Part shown: piece by piece, positions 21,923 through 34,087 of the stretch
How the letters are laid out: the number at the start of each line of letters is the position of its first letter
Numbering within the stretch: the first letter of the stretch is position 1
NCBI GenBank assembly: GCA_019915015.1
Contig: JAHBBC010000005.1
Location: 1,674,001-1,738,000 of the forward strand
Reading direction: 5' to 3'
Source of the DNA: Auriscalpium vulgare
Taxonomy: Eukaryota > Basidiomycota > Agaricomycetes > Russulales > Auriscalpiaceae
Length of the DNA: 64,000 nucleotides
The notes under the pieces: model-generated
What the model was told of the DNA's origin: nothing
Database searches by the model: none
What the model saw: only the letters and a program-made list of their open reading frames with translations
Translations under genes and position numbers: made by a program

Positions 21923-22806
21923 TCATTTCAGGGAGATGCAAGGAAGTATAGAACGGTGAACGAACCGTGCTTTCGAACCATCGCTGTCTGCGACGCACTC
22001 CATCTTCGCAAACTCATTCATCAACTTCCCCCATCGCCCAACGTGCCACTCTTCGAGATCCTGCCACTCCCGGGAATCCGAACTCCACAACCTTTTCGTC
22101 CAAACCAGCCAACCAGCGACGATGAAGTCGGCATATGTCAACTGTTCCCCTGTGAAAAATACCCCACTCTCGCCACTAGCCCGCGCAAAATCATCGAACT
22201 CGCCGAGCCCGTCGCGAAATGCTGTCCAGAGTAGCGGCAAGTTCTCCGGCGTAGCGATGTCCTCCAGTTTAGATTTGAAAATCTTCTCGCGCGTCTGCCG
22301 AAAATATTCCTTGCTCTGCTCGTTGAGCTGCCCATATGTGCGCGCCACCATAAGTGGAAGCAGAGGAAGCACTGCTTTGTTCATCCAGGCGTCGTCAAAC
22401 AGCGCGATAAATGCTTCCCAGCCCTCTGGAAAAAGCTTCGGGGTATCGGGGTATGTCTGCTCCAGATGACGGACAATGACCATGGAACCGGATATGTATC
22501 TTTGCGTGGATGGGTCATAGAGGATGGGGGTGGTGTAATGGAGGTCGCCATTATGTCGCACGGCGGTGTGTGCCGCCCCGACGCGTCTTGCGAAAGCAGC
22601 TATGTCTGGGAATTCGATCCATTCCGTCTTGTGCGCTATTCCCTTGTAGTTGAGAGCAAACCTGCGTTAAAAGACTAATTGGATCTCTCAAGTTCGACCA
22701 GAGACTCATAGAGACCTTACCTTACTTTCCATACGTTCGGAGACCAGGACTTGTCTGGACAGGCAGTTCCGGGAATGTCATACAATATGACAGTACGGTG
22801 AAGCAT
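21923..22806 (-). CDS. Glutathione S-transferase, basidiomycete etherase-like class
   Basis: Two exons (22806-22721, 22661-21923) with a 59-nt intron give 274 residues. The thioredoxin-fold start reads VILYDIPGTACPDKSWSPN and then RFALNYKGIAHKTEWIEFPDI. PILYDPSTQRYISGS and VIVRHLEQTYP follow, which is the pattern of fungal GSTs related to bacterial beta-etherases (LigE/LigF-like). The C-terminal helical domain contains FFTGEQLTYADFIVAGWLVW. These enzymes conjugate glutathione to aromatic or hydrophobic compounds and are often expanded in wood decayers; the substrate here is not predictable. The start at 22806 is the first ATG giving the complete N-domain. Confidence 0.88.
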
Positions 22807-23249
22807 GGCAACGAGACGCTGTGGATTGAATCCGGAGGTAACAGTGCGTATCATACGCTGGCCAGGAGCTCAGTGACGGCTTGTCGCACACCGTGGAAGC
22901 AATATTGAGGTTCGAACGGAGTACCCGGCCGTTGGGCCGCTATGACTCCTCGCTGTTTACATGTTAACAGCTGCCGCTCATGTCCCCCTTCTGATCTCAA
23001 TCGAGGAAAATCTTTAGGTTGAGAGCGCAGCAACTTGTCCGCAAGTGGGAAGGGTGGAAGAGGGTGGAAGTCGCATAGAAAGGATTGAGTAGCGCTGTAA
23101 TTCGAGTGGCTTACCAGCAGAGCTTGGTCAGCACCGAGACTCCTTTATAGCGCAAAATCTGAATGCAAATGCTAGATACAACGCGACAAAATATTAGCCC
23201 GTATATACAAAACAAGCTAAAGGCTCTATGTAACCTCCACTCGAGGGTT
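22807..23249. other. Intergenic, GST promoter side
   Basis: 443 bp between the GST start and the 3' end of the PNS1-like gene, both on the minus strand. Nothing coding that I can support. Confidence 0.55.
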
Positions 23250-25994
23250 TCAGAATATGTCCGAGCCGGGGAAAAGCCCAGAACCCAGCCCCGACCCCAA
23301 ACCCTCCTCCAAGTCCCTGCCTTCACGGCGCGAGCTTGCACCCATGCTTCTCGACGGCCCTGCTGCCCGCTCGTCGCTTAAACTCCCCGTCGACCCCCCG
23401 TCGACCGCATAGCCACCTAGGGCTGGCCCATCGATTTCAACCTGCAGCTCAGCTAGGAAGGGATCCACCTCCTCTTCTTGCCGCGAGACAACACTGGCTC
23501 CCTGGGCCCCGTGATCCCAAAGTACGGGCGCGGCCTCCATGCGTGTCTCAGCCCCGACATCCCGTCCGCCAAGCTCAGGCGAAGACTCGGGCGATTCCAT
23601 TGCCTCGACACGCTTGGAGATCGGCTGCTGGGGTAGCGGTCGGCCAGGCGCGCCGACGCTCTCTCGGCGAGCAGGCGGAGGTGGTTGCCGGGGGGGTTGA
23701 CGCCGACCTTGTTGACGCCGTCGCTCGGAGCCCTGGGAGTCGTACTCGAACTGAACGTCGACCTCTCAATATACCAGATTACAACCACGTTGAACGTAGG
23801 ACGACGTACCATCTCAAACACTTCAGCCCTCCGTCTCTCCCCGGTGTCCTTATCTATACAGTAGCATAGATACAACGTGTCAGCGCTATGCAGACGTGTC
23901 AAATTCCTACATCCAGTGTAAATAGCAAAATGGCCACGCACGTGTCCTTCACCAAGCCGACACAGAACAGCCCAACGAGTGCAGTGACAACGCCCGCCAT
24001 GATGGCTGCCTCAAGTGCTTGATCTGGTGCACCGAGTGTGTGCGCGACGAACAAGTAGGTCGAGAGTGCAAATGGGAGCGTCAAGCTTAGCGGTGCTATC
24101 GTCAGGAGCGTGAGCGGCGCTGCAACACTTGTTAGCATCAGTTCAATCGGCATAGTCGAGATAGCATACGTTCGCTGGAAAAACGCTTGCGGTTACGGCC
24201 GTTCCCTTCCACACCAGATGTAAGGACGCGCGCTCGTCGCGCGCTCACCCAGAAGCCCTCGCCAGTGATTCCGACGTAGACTAATGCGTAGCGGCTGAGA
24301 CTGCCAGCAGCATCTTCCAGGTACCCGGCGGCATATAACAAGGGGCCGGTGTAGAGGCGGAGAGGAATGGGAAGGTAGGTTGGTACACGACGCAGGAACA
24401 CGGTGAACAGAAGCAACATCTGTGTCAAGGTGAGCAGCAGCCCTGCCAGGACGATGCTGCCGAGAGACGGAGCTGTCGCTCTGTGGAAGGCTGCATGCAG
24501 GGTATGGGTCGACATTGGCGCTGGCGGTGGAGCAGTTGGACTAAACCAAAGGTAAGCTAATCATATCCCAAATGTAACCAGGCCGTTGCTTACTCTGCGT
24601 AGTACCACGCTGCGATCACAGAAGCAGTTGACGCCCTCAAGACCCCCCTAGCGACTGCCCAACTCCAATACCATACTCCCAACGTGGCCACAATGGCCCA
24701 GTCTGCCCACCCGTGTACATGCCATTGCCAGTTTGTGCTGGACTTCGGACCAGTGGCATACCCAATGAGGAGGAGCCGAAACGCCAGGGTGGCGAACGGA
24801 ATTGAGGCGATAAATGCGACGAGAAGGACGGACGGCGACAAAAGTAGCAGAAGTGGATGCTTGGACAGCAGTTGTGTGGTCAGTGTCAATGTCGACGATG
24901 TTGCATGGACTCGTTGTGGAAGGGTGAGTAGGCGGCGGCCGGTGATGACAGCGAGAACAAGTGGGATGATAGAAAAAAGCCGGAGGCTGAATACATGAGG
25001 AGTTAATGACGAGCCGTTGCAAAGCTAGAAAGACTCACCCCCAGCTTTCGCCCCACGTAGGTTGCTTATCGCCATCCCACATGAAGCTACCCACAAACGC
25101 CCATATCGAGGATATTAGGAGTGAGACGGGAACGAATACACTCGTCCCAATAACGACTGGCTTCACAAAAAGCCTGAGCAGAAATATATGCGCATATGAT
25201 ACGACGGCGCTAAGCGTGGTGAGGATGACGAGCAAAGGCACGGTGTGCAGAAGAGTGGTGTATAGGAATGATGCTCGCTTGGGATGGGGCGGTTCGCGGG
25301 TGAGAAAGAGGACGACCAATGCGCCAACGACGCATGCGGAGACACCGCCAAGCCATACAGATGTCCAGACTGGATCGTGGTATTTCCGTCGCGTGCGGTG
25401 CCTAGGATCAGGAAGTGAGAAGAGGTCGAGGGGGCGGGAGTGGCCGTCACGTGGAAGAAGCGATTCGGTGAGCGATAACGAGACTGGGGGTGGCGGCAGT
25501 GGTGGGGGTGAGTGCAAGGTACGTGGAGGCTGCGACACGCCTGGGGAAGGCTCGGAGTCGCTTGAGGGAGGCGTCGGTGTCAGCGACCGGAGTTGTGTAG
25601 GTTGATGTGCGAGCCAGCCGCGACTGGGCTCTGCGTCCGACCGTGCGTGCGAGGATGCCATCAACGGGATGGAGTGAGCGGCGTACCGCGAGCCCGGGTC
25701 GTCCTCGTCAAGGCGCAGGTACGGGTCGTCCTCGTCGCTCGGCTCCGGCCCCGGCCGTCGCGTGTTGCTCATACTGGCCATAGGAGCGCCATCGCTCGAG
25801 CGCAGATGCGGGTCATCGATGTCATCGAGGTCTGAGTCGTCGTTCGCCAGGCCGTGACCGCCCCTGTGGGAGCCGTCCCCGTCGGTTGTAAAGGAAAAGA
25901 AGAGCGGTTGGGATGAGGAAAGGGATGCTGCGCCGGTCGCGTTCCTCTGGCGGTTGAGAAACTGCGACGCATAGGTCGCAAAGGAGGTCGTCAT
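23250..25994 (-). CDS. Choline-transporter-like (PNS1/SLC44 family) membrane protein
   Basis: Six exons (25994-25039, 24986-24594, 24540-24170, 24119-23942, 23885-23810, 23750-23250), all introns 50-59 nt, 824 residues. A disordered N-terminal tail with Asp/Ser/Pro-rich stretches (about 230 residues) precedes a multi-pass region (VWLGGVSACVVGALVVLFLT, IIPLVLAVITGRRLL, LGSIVLAGLLLTLTQMLLLF, ITGEGFWVSARRA). The conserved SLC44 end FCVGLVKDTADTLYLCYCIDKD is present, followed by a long charged cytosolic tail. Members move or sense choline-like substrates; fungal Pns1 function is unsettled, so transport is inferred. An extended Gly/Ser/acidic C-tail of about 170 residues is longer than in yeast Pns1. 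Confidence 0.87.
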
Positions 25995-27113
25995 GTACAG
26001 CGCAGAGTGGTCTGACGATAGCGGTGAAATGAGGAGATCAAGGCATGCAGGCAGTCGCACAAGGCAGAAAAGAGTCACTGGCGAGGCAGAACGACGTAAG
26101 TCATCCAGCGTCTCCGCCAGGTCGCCAAATCAAGGCCGTACCACAGGGTTAGGGTCACAGGACAGTCGCCGACAGTCTCAATCACTCAAATAATAATTGT
26201 CCGTCTCCTCCAAACTACCACAGTTCTTTGCATGACACAGTCCTCCGCAGCCTCGTCACACCCTCAGACATATCCCAATATGTGGATTCGGTGTCGCGTG
26301 TTCAAATTGCAATGCGCTGATCCGCGGATATTCACAGTCTGTCGTCGAGCGTTGTAACGAAGACATATCGCCATGTCGCCTAATTGACGGACAAGTCGAT
26401 GACATCTCCATACCCGGCCAGCGCTCCTGTGGTGGGATGAAGAGTCGGAAATGTAGGTGCCGCGACATTTGGAAGGTATCGGCAGCACGCCACGGAGGCG
26501 AGTGTCATGAGCACAGGTACTGCAGGCCGTCCTGACGGCGTGAAGGAACTGATCCGGACTACCCTTATGCAGTGCCGGCTCATATCATCACACTATATGG
26601 ATGCCTCGCCGCTGGGTTATGCCTCTGTCAGTATTCAGGAATCATGACGGGTATCTTATCGCACCGTCCGGCACGGCCGCACAGCCGGAACAGCCTCTGC
26701 ACCAACCCTGGTATCTGCAGGTAGGTATGCTACTCATAGTATCTTCGGCTGATGTACGTCCGTAGTCCATCGTTGAGGGTTTCACTCATTCGTTGTCTAC
26801 ACGATTAGGATGCGAGTCGAGCCAGCGTCGAGCCGGGTGCTGATGCGAAGTCGTCTATTTGGGATCTCTAGGTTGACAGATCTTCCCAGCCTCCGTGGCG
26901 TCTCTCCGGTCTCCTTCCGTGGTTTGCCACTCTTCTTAGCGACGTCGCCTCCCTCACCCGGACTTGCCTCGGATTCGGACGTCCGCGAGCTGCGTGTTGT
27001 AGTGTATTTTTTTCCGGAGAACAATACGAGGCCTCTACTTTCCTATGCGGGACTGGATGTTGTCTCGTATATATGCCACCGACAGACAAGATGTCCGGCC
27101 AGCTTCACAGCAG
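25995..27113. other. Intergenic between divergent genes, no supported gene
   Basis: About 1.1 kb between the PNS1-like gene (minus) and the UbiA-like gene (plus). Open frames are short and without motifs. It should contain both promoters. An alternative upstream ATG for the UbiA-like gene lies at 27045. Confidence 0.5.
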
Positions 27114-28141
27114 ATGCCCTCGACACTCCACCGGGCCCTAGCTTTCGTACAGAGCTCTTTCCTGATCACCTCGGTGTCGTCAAAATCCGACGTTAAGTCG
27201 TTATTGATCCCTATTGTGAGTGTCGATCCCCTCTCAGCCAAGTGACAAGCACTTATATAGCTATTAGACTGCCTTTGCTTTCTCCGCCTCCCCCGCTCCG
27301 AGCGCATCCCGACTCATCCACGCAGGCTGTTGGACCTTACTCCACCTTCTACAATGCGGCCTGTCAAAGCAGCTCATCTCCGGCCGCGAGAACTTGTACA
27401 ACAGGCGGCGTTGTGCCCTACCCTCGGGTCGAACGTCCTTTCGACGTACAATCCTTTTGCGATGGGCCCTCGTACCATTGTGTTGGATGCTGTCGCTTCA
27501 TTATAGCACCGAGATTTTCCTTGCCAGCTTGTTCCTCGCAGCTTCCAATGCGATTTACAGCGAATGCTCTGCCTACGCCAGCCATTGGTTGGTCAGGAAC
27601 CTCGTCCACGCGGCAGGATTGGCATTTTTTGAAGTAGGGGTTACCTTGATCGCAGGTGAGGTGCCACAGTTTCATACATTCTGAAATGTACTCACAGCTG
27701 GCAGGCGACCGCCGAACGCTTGACCACGTCGCAGCGCTTTCGATCAGCCTGAGCACAATTATATTTGCAACCACGGTGCAAGCACAAGACTTCAAAGATC
27801 GTCACAGCGACCGTGCCCTCGGTCGGCATACCATCCCGACTGCCCTCCCATTGATAGCAAGATACACAGTCATCGTCCCGCTGTTGATCTGGTCGGGAGA
27901 CTTGATTTTCGTGTGGCGCCTCGACTCCATCACAGCGTGTGCCTTCCTCTGTCTGGCGGCGTTCGTCGGCCTCCGATTCGTGTTCCTTGACAGCGCAAGT
28001 GCTGATGAAGTTTCCCATCACTGGTATAATGTCAGTGACGTCACCTTGTTGAGCTCTCCTTACTGACTGCAAGCATAGGTTTGGCTATCGGCGGCCCACC
28101 TGTTGCCAGGTTATTTTAGACATCATGGTTATACACTATAG
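27114..28141 (+). CDS. UbiA-family prenyltransferase-like membrane protein
   Basis: Four exons (27114-27215, 27268-27655, 27705-28030, 28079-28141), introns 48-52 nt, 292 residues. Family features are an N-terminal helix after SSKSDVKSLLIPI, RCALPSGRTSFRRTILLRWA, ASHWLVRNLVHAAGLAFFEVG, the second Asp motif QDFKDRHSDRALGRHTIP, and the C-terminal YNVWLSAAHLLPGY. UbiA enzymes transfer or cyclise prenyl diphosphates at Asp-rich sites inside the membrane. Here the second Asp motif is intact, but the first (normally of the N-Q-x-E-E-D type in fungal relatives, from memory of the family) reads SKQLISGREN and has lost acidic residues. Activity is therefore uncertain. It is followed by two transporter genes in the same direction. 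Confidence 0.82.
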
Positions 28142-28813
28142 AGCGCAGCATCTCCATTGTTGCCTGTTCCCAGCTTATATCGTCTCCGCGTTTCATGAGA
28201 GCTGTTGCGAGGTAAGCTTTGTCTGAACTCTGCTGTAGGCTCGTGCTTTGTGCGGGCAACAACACGACCCCAGAACCAACGCACACTGGCATCCCAGTTC
28301 TCTGTGCCCAACATTGTGTTCGCCGGTTACCTAGAACTGCCTGCTGACGTGTGGTGCTTTATATGCTTACAACGCGCTCCCTCAGACGACTCCCGCAAGA
28401 TCTGTGCGCCCGTATATAGCCCCGCTGGGGTGCGTGCTCGCCGTTCACCAACATCATCGAAGCCTCAGAAGTACGCCCGCGCTCATCGAGTCTTGCTGGG
28501 TAAGCGTGTCGCCAAAAAACCGTGGTAAACAGGGAGCTTTCTGGAGTAAAAGTGACGATCTATATCTCAGCATCTCCATGTAAGTCCGCATCCATCATTT
28601 GCCCGCACGCTACTGAACAGTGAATCGTCCTGAATAAATACGGCGCTTACATAATGCAGACACCTGCCCGAGGCATGCCCGAGGTTGTCCTTCGGCACCC
28701 ACAAAACGCCGTCAGGGCACGGGTATATAGCCTTTGCACTGCCAAGTTGCGTTTCCGACGCCCCTTGGTCGCGCGAACAACCCCATCCGCTCGTTTTCTC
28801 TGTCTCTGGGATC
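28142..28813. other. Intergenic, no supported gene
   Basis: 672 bp between the UbiA-like stop and the DHA1 transporter start, same strand. A 107-residue plus-strand open frame here shows no motif. A TATATAG string near 28.72 kb, about 90 bp before the ATG, could be the transporter's TATA element. Confidence 0.5.
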
Positions 28814-31367
28814 ATGTCGACTAAGACATCGGAAGCCCGCCAAGCGACGCTCGTCACGTTTGCGGCGGGAGACCCTGGGGACCCTGTGAACTGGACGTTC
28901 AGGCGAAAACTGGCTACTCTCGTATCGCTATGTATACTCTCGTTCTGCTCGTGAGTGATCATGTTTGCTGAGGAAGCGTCCTGATTCGATCGTTCTCGTC
29001 CGCCAGTGTGTTCGGTTCATCATGTTATGTACGTGCGCCGTGCGTTCTATAAAACAGGAATTTTTACTGACCCAATCCTCTCCCCTGCGGTAAACGCAGG
29101 CACCTGGACAACCACTCATACAAGAATTATATCACGTCAATATCGAGACTAGCAGTGCCGGGCTCAGCCTATATGTCCTTGGATTCGCCGTAGGGCCCTT
29201 ATTATGTTCGTGAGCTCGGTCCTCTTGCAACACCTCCGACCTGACCCTTGGCTTTTTCAGGGGGTACTACTTCCCGCCTGTCTAATGAAAAGCAATGTCT
29301 GACGAGTTCGTGACGGACAGGACCGATGTCAGAGTTGTACGGTCGTAAATTGCCATATCGATTGGCTTGGCCTCTGATGATCGGTACGACTGGCGCGTAT
29401 TCTATTTTGACGGCATGGCTGAAAGTTTGCAGCCGCGACCGTGCCATCTGGCTTTGTGCGCAACATCACCGTAATCCTTTTGTGTGCGCGCCAACAATAT
29501 AACCGTCATCGTCCGTATGCATCCTTGATTGACTTGTCTTTTATTCAGTCCGCTTCTTCACGGGATGTGCTGCTGCCTGCGCCCTAAACAAGTAAGTGAA
29601 GTACGGGAAGATGAGAATAATTTCGCTGATCCTATCGCGCCGAATAGTGGAAGCGGGGTCATCACCGAGTGAGTCTGATGTCTCACGAGTGGGGTCAGTC
29701 GTTGAATGAATCCCAGTATGTTCCACAACGATATCCCAGCCCAGAGCCTAGGTGCGTATGTTTCAATTTGTCGCTCTTTATGCTGTCCAGTTGCCGATGA
29801 ATTCCACAGCCATCTCCTGGTAGTGAGTCGCCCGCAGTCACCGAAATCAACATCCAATAACACGCGAATCAGCTCCTTCTGCCCTCTCTCCGGGCCCTGC
29901 TTTGGTTCCATCGTCGGTTTCTTTGTGGCAGCAGCCGAAGGCAAAAAGTGAGTACATCTATACATCTAGCGCTACTCGTGACCTCAGCACTAAACGCATC
30001 TGCAGTCTCTGGGTCGTTCGCGTTCACTTTTTCTTTGCCATCGCGTGTTGGCCGCTAGTGTTTCTACTCCCAGAGTCACATGGCCCCACAATTCTGCTTA
30101 GGCGGGCTCGTGCCCTCCGGGCCCAGGGCCAGTCTGATGCTCGCGCACCACAGGAGGTGAGCCCCGAAAGTAGGCAGGAGATCTTGAAGAAAAACATCTT
30201 GCGCCCGACCCGTATGACCTTAGCCACATGCTTGCCTATAGGTTAAACAATTAACTTCAAACCTTTAGGCATGCTTTTCTATGAGCCAATCAATCAGGGC
30301 GCCGCCATCTGGATCTCCCTAGCCTACGGCATCATATAGTGCGTCTTAGAGTGCCTATCATTCATCTCTCAACGCAAGTTTCTATCCAGCTTATTCTTTG
30401 AAGCCTATCCGGTCGTGTTCATCCAGCAGGTTAGTTATTGAGTTTCTCCTTCTCGTGGACAGTCCTCCTGAACGTTTAGTAGCACAATATCCCCTTCCGT
30501 CTCTGTGGATTGATGTTCATACCCATCCCGATTGGCATGCTCATGATCGTCGGACCTTATCCACAATTGACCCGCCTATTCGCGCGCATTCCGTTGCCTT
30601 GGATCGAGAGGAAGGGCGTCCCGTTGAACCCGGCAGAGAGTCGCTTGAAGGTCGTCCTGTCAGCATGGTTGGTGTCACCGTTCCAGTCTGTCCCAATATC
30701 TGACGAGTATCGTTCCACAGCTTACTGCTCCCCATTTCTATGTTCTGGTTTGCATGGTGCGCTTTGCTTGCCTCGTTTGCACTCAATGTCTGCTTGACAC
30801 ACTTTATAGGACAAGTGGACATGAGACGCATTGGATCGCACCTGCTCTGGCTGGTATCGCTTTTGGATACTCCATGATGGCCATCTTCATGTGCTTCCTT
30901 GCATAGTACGTTGGCCCATGCCAAGGACCATTTGCTGCTTAACTAAATATACATCCACACAGCGTGTCTCAGACGTACACCATCTACGCGTCAAGCGCGG
31001 TGGCGTGCAACACATTTGCCCGGTCTATCATTGGCGCAATATTCCCCGTGGCCGCGCATCGCATTTTTACCTCGATGGGTACAAAGTGGGGATGTACGTG
31101 CGCATCGCGTCCCCAATTGAATTTCCCTCACATCCGCTGCCAGTGTCGCTGTTTGGCTTCTTGTCGCTCGGGCTCGTCCCGATCCCGCTGATCTTTATCC
31201 GGTACGGCGAGCAGCTCCGAGAGAGGTCGCATTTTGCGAAGGAGGGGCGCGCCATACTTGCCGGACTGCAGGCCGCGAAGGACGAGCCTATGGATGAGAA
31301 AACGCAGTTTGAGGCAGAGAGGAAGTCGGGCGAGAAGGTGGAGGTGCGTGAGGAGTCGATCGTATGA
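28814..31367 (+). CDS. MFS transporter, DHA1-type drug/polyamine exporter family
   Basis: Eighteen exons sum to 1626 nt, 541 residues. It starts MSTKTSEARQATLVTF, then DPVNWTFRRKLATLV, typical for fungal DHA1 carriers. TM2 and the first loop follow (SLYVLGFAVGPLLWGPMSEL, YGRKLPYRLAWPLMI), then RFFTGCAAACALN, FCPLSGPCFGSIVG and the mid-loop LLPESHGPTILLRRARAL. The C-terminal half includes MLFYEPINQGAAIWISLAYG, FIPIPIGMLMIVG and SGHETHWIAPALAG. The LWGPMSE motif can be read only if a 3-nt exon (29261-29263) is used between two normal-sized introns. Exon 10 (29791-29947) contains about 20 residues unlike the family; an alternative splice there is possible. Likely substrate is unknown. Confidence 0.85.
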
Positions 31368-31941
31368 CTCGGACCTGCATGAGACTGGCGTATAGTTCTA
31401 CTACATTGATACAAGCCCGAATATACGGGATGATGCATCATGGAGGGCACCAACGGCGAACGCGAACCATCCTACGATGGGAGATCGTACTGTGGCCTTG
31501 TCTTGCCTCATGACCTCAAGAAAAAACTCACCGATGGGCCTCGGTGAAAGTACCGGCACTGGCAGGTCGGACGAGAAGTCCGAAGCGCCTACTGTCGCCA
31601 GATCGTATCTTATCTTATCTTGGTCCACTGTTGCCGCCGGCTTTGCCAGTACTTGTCGGCGGCCTTGAGTGGACATCTGCAGGTGATGACTTGATACGGG
31701 CTCGCAAGTGACCAGTGACTAGTGAACTACCGGGTAAGTATGTCTTGTCTATGCTGCCATCACGCGATCTGCGTCCTGACTTTCGTCAGCATCGTCTTCC
31801 GTGACAGAGCGACTGAGTCATGCGACGCCGGAGACGGCACACACGCGGAACGGCAAAACATATATAAAACGCCGCAGATCTTCACCACCGGGTGACCCAC
31901 CTCCCGTCTCCCTCTCCATCGTGGTACGTACATCCCCCGTA
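31368..31941. other. Intergenic, MCT-type transporter promoter
   Basis: 574 bp between two co-oriented transporter genes. It contains TATATAAAAC at 31861-31870, about 75 bp upstream of the next ATG. No further gene is seen. Confidence 0.55.
31861..31870 (+). promoter_or_regulatory. TATA box of the MCT-type transporter
   Basis: TATATAAAAC lies about 75 bp before the ATG at 31942, a common distance for fungal TATA promoters. It suggests a regulated rather than a housekeeping promoter. Confidence 0.5.
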
Positions 31942-33955
31942 ATGTCTACAACCGTTTGCAACGATGGCCTTACCGGGGGTCGTCCTGCGTCACTGGACCG
32001 CTCCACATTGCATAGGGAGCTCAGTGAGCTCGACGCGTACCTGGAGAAGAAGTGCGACGTCGCGGCCGAAGACGCCGTCCCAGAGGCGGTCCCGTTGCAT
32101 TGCGAAGATGATTTTCCTGATGGCGGCCTGCAGGCGTGGCTCGTTGTCGTGGGGGTAAGTGCGTCATTGCATCGTTCTGCAAGACGCTGAAACCTCCTGC
32201 TAGGCGATGTGTGTAACATTCTCAACGTGAGCTACCCGTATGGCATATATTTTCCATTTTATTCATTAACACTGACGACAGAGTGCGACAGGTTCGGGTA
32301 CGTCAACACTTGGGGAGTATGTGGTCTTCCCACCGGTTGATGGACATTGAAGCTGACCTGCATTATCTTAGGCATTCCAAGAATACTACGAGAATGTGAT
32401 GCTTCCAGATTCCTCACCCTCGACTATGTATGTGATGTCCCTCTCGTTGAAAGAATTTGGTCTGACCGGCTTTTCTTACAGTGCTTGGATAGGCTCGATA
32501 CAAGTACGTACCTGGCGAATCATCATTCTAGAATATTGCTGACATCCTCACAGTACTCCCTTGTGTTCCTTCCCGCCCTTGTTGTTGGCCGTCTCTTTGA
32601 TCTGGGACATTTCCGATACCCCCTCTCGGCAGCCACCGTTCTTATGGTAGTCTGCACGTTCCTGACCGCAGAGTGCACACAATATTGGCAATTTCTCCTG
32701 TGCCAGGGCTTCGGTATCGGGGTACGACACTCTTCCCGCCCTCATATTTGCAGCATGCTCACATTTTTTTTTTCTTAGCTCAGTAGCGGAATCATATTCG
32801 GCCCTACCATGGGCATCGTAGCACATTGGTTCAAGAAAAAGCGATCGACAGCTCTCGGAGTTATCGCATGCGGGTCATCGGTCGGCGGCACGGCCTTCCC
32901 GATTGCCTTCCGTAATTTGAGCGTATCTGTAGGGTGAGTGACAAACTTGACATGGGCCATGCCGTGGACTCATCCCTTCCAGCTTCAAATGGACCATGCG
33001 TATCTTTGGCTTCATTCTTTTGTGCTCGCTCGGTGCTGCCAACATAGTACGTGGCAAACTATCCAAGTTCCTTCACTCCTAAATGCTCTTACAGCTTCTT
33101 AAGCGCCGCTTGCCCCCGACGCACGTATCTGGCGGTCTGCTCAACCTCAAGCAGTTCCGTATGCCGGCGTACTCTGTGTACACGGCGTCCGGATTTGTAG
33201 CCTTCCTGGGCTTATACACAGGTGAGAACGTGGCTATTGTTAGGCCGCGGATGCAGGTGCTGAGACTCTTTCATGGATAGTCTTGACGTACATCGACGCC
33301 AGCGCGCCTTCACAGGGTGTCACGGGAGACCTGCCCTTCTATCTCATCTCGATCGCGAATGTGGGCTCTGGCTTTGGGCGGCTGGCGAGTGGCTTTGCCG
33401 CTGACCGAGTAGGTGAGTTTCCTACCCCGCGAGTGCATATCCACATGCATACTGACTTCTCACAGGGCCGCTTACCGTCATGACGCCGTTCACGCTGCTT
33501 GCCGGTGTGCTTACCTTCATTTGGCCATTCGTTCGCGGGTATTCCCTTATCCCAGTAGCCATCATCTACGGGTGAGTCTTGAGACGTCTGGCCACCCAAG
33601 TTCGCCCTGTGCTAACGGCTTATTGAACAGTGCATCGTCTGGTGCATTTGCGGGCCTCCTGGCTGCACCTATGATGGCATTCGGGGACACTGCAGACGTC
33701 GGGCGACGCACGGGCATGTTCATGACCATCCTCTCTTTCGGTGCTCTCGCAGGACCGCCCATATCCGGCGCTATCAATACTGCTTCAGGCGGCTACAAGG
33801 CCGTGGGCGTATATGCAGGTATGTTTGTCCATCCATCTTCCGCTCTTGTGTGTAACTCACCACCCTCCTCTTTAGGATCCTCCATCATGCTCGCATCCGT
33901 CCTGCTCTTTACATCACGATACCTCGTGCTCGGCGGCATCCGAGGCAAAATCTGA
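31942..33955 (+). CDS. MFS transporter, monocarboxylate-porter (MCT/Mch) family
   Basis: Thirteen exons sum to 1359 nt, 452 residues. After an acidic N-terminal tail comes the family signature DFPDGGLQAWLVVVGAMCV, then FGYVNTWGVFQEYY, STIAWIGSIQYSLVFLPALV, GRLFDLGHFRYPL and GLSSGIIFGPTMGIVAHWFK. The central KKKRSTALGVIACGSSVGGT and the later FYLISIANVGSGFGRL and GPLTVMTPFTLLAGVLTFIW complete the twelve-helix pattern. Fungal MCT relatives (Mch1-5) carry compounds such as riboflavin or short carboxylates; the substrate here cannot be read from sequence. The upstream ORF start was rejected because the TATA box falls just before the chosen ATG. Confidence 0.87.
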
Positions 33956-34087
33956 CCTTACGACAACATTGCACAAATTACGCTTAGAATGGATACCTCA
34001 TCGCAATGTCCCAATAGACTCAACTACCCTATAGTATGCAAAGATATCTATGTATCAATTAGAACGCTCATGGTAGTACCGTGCGCT

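Noticed and set aside
22895..22935. GGTTCGAAC string resembling a tRNA T-loop
   Set aside because: The flanking bases do not form the T-stem, and no acceptor stem or anticodon arm could be built around it.
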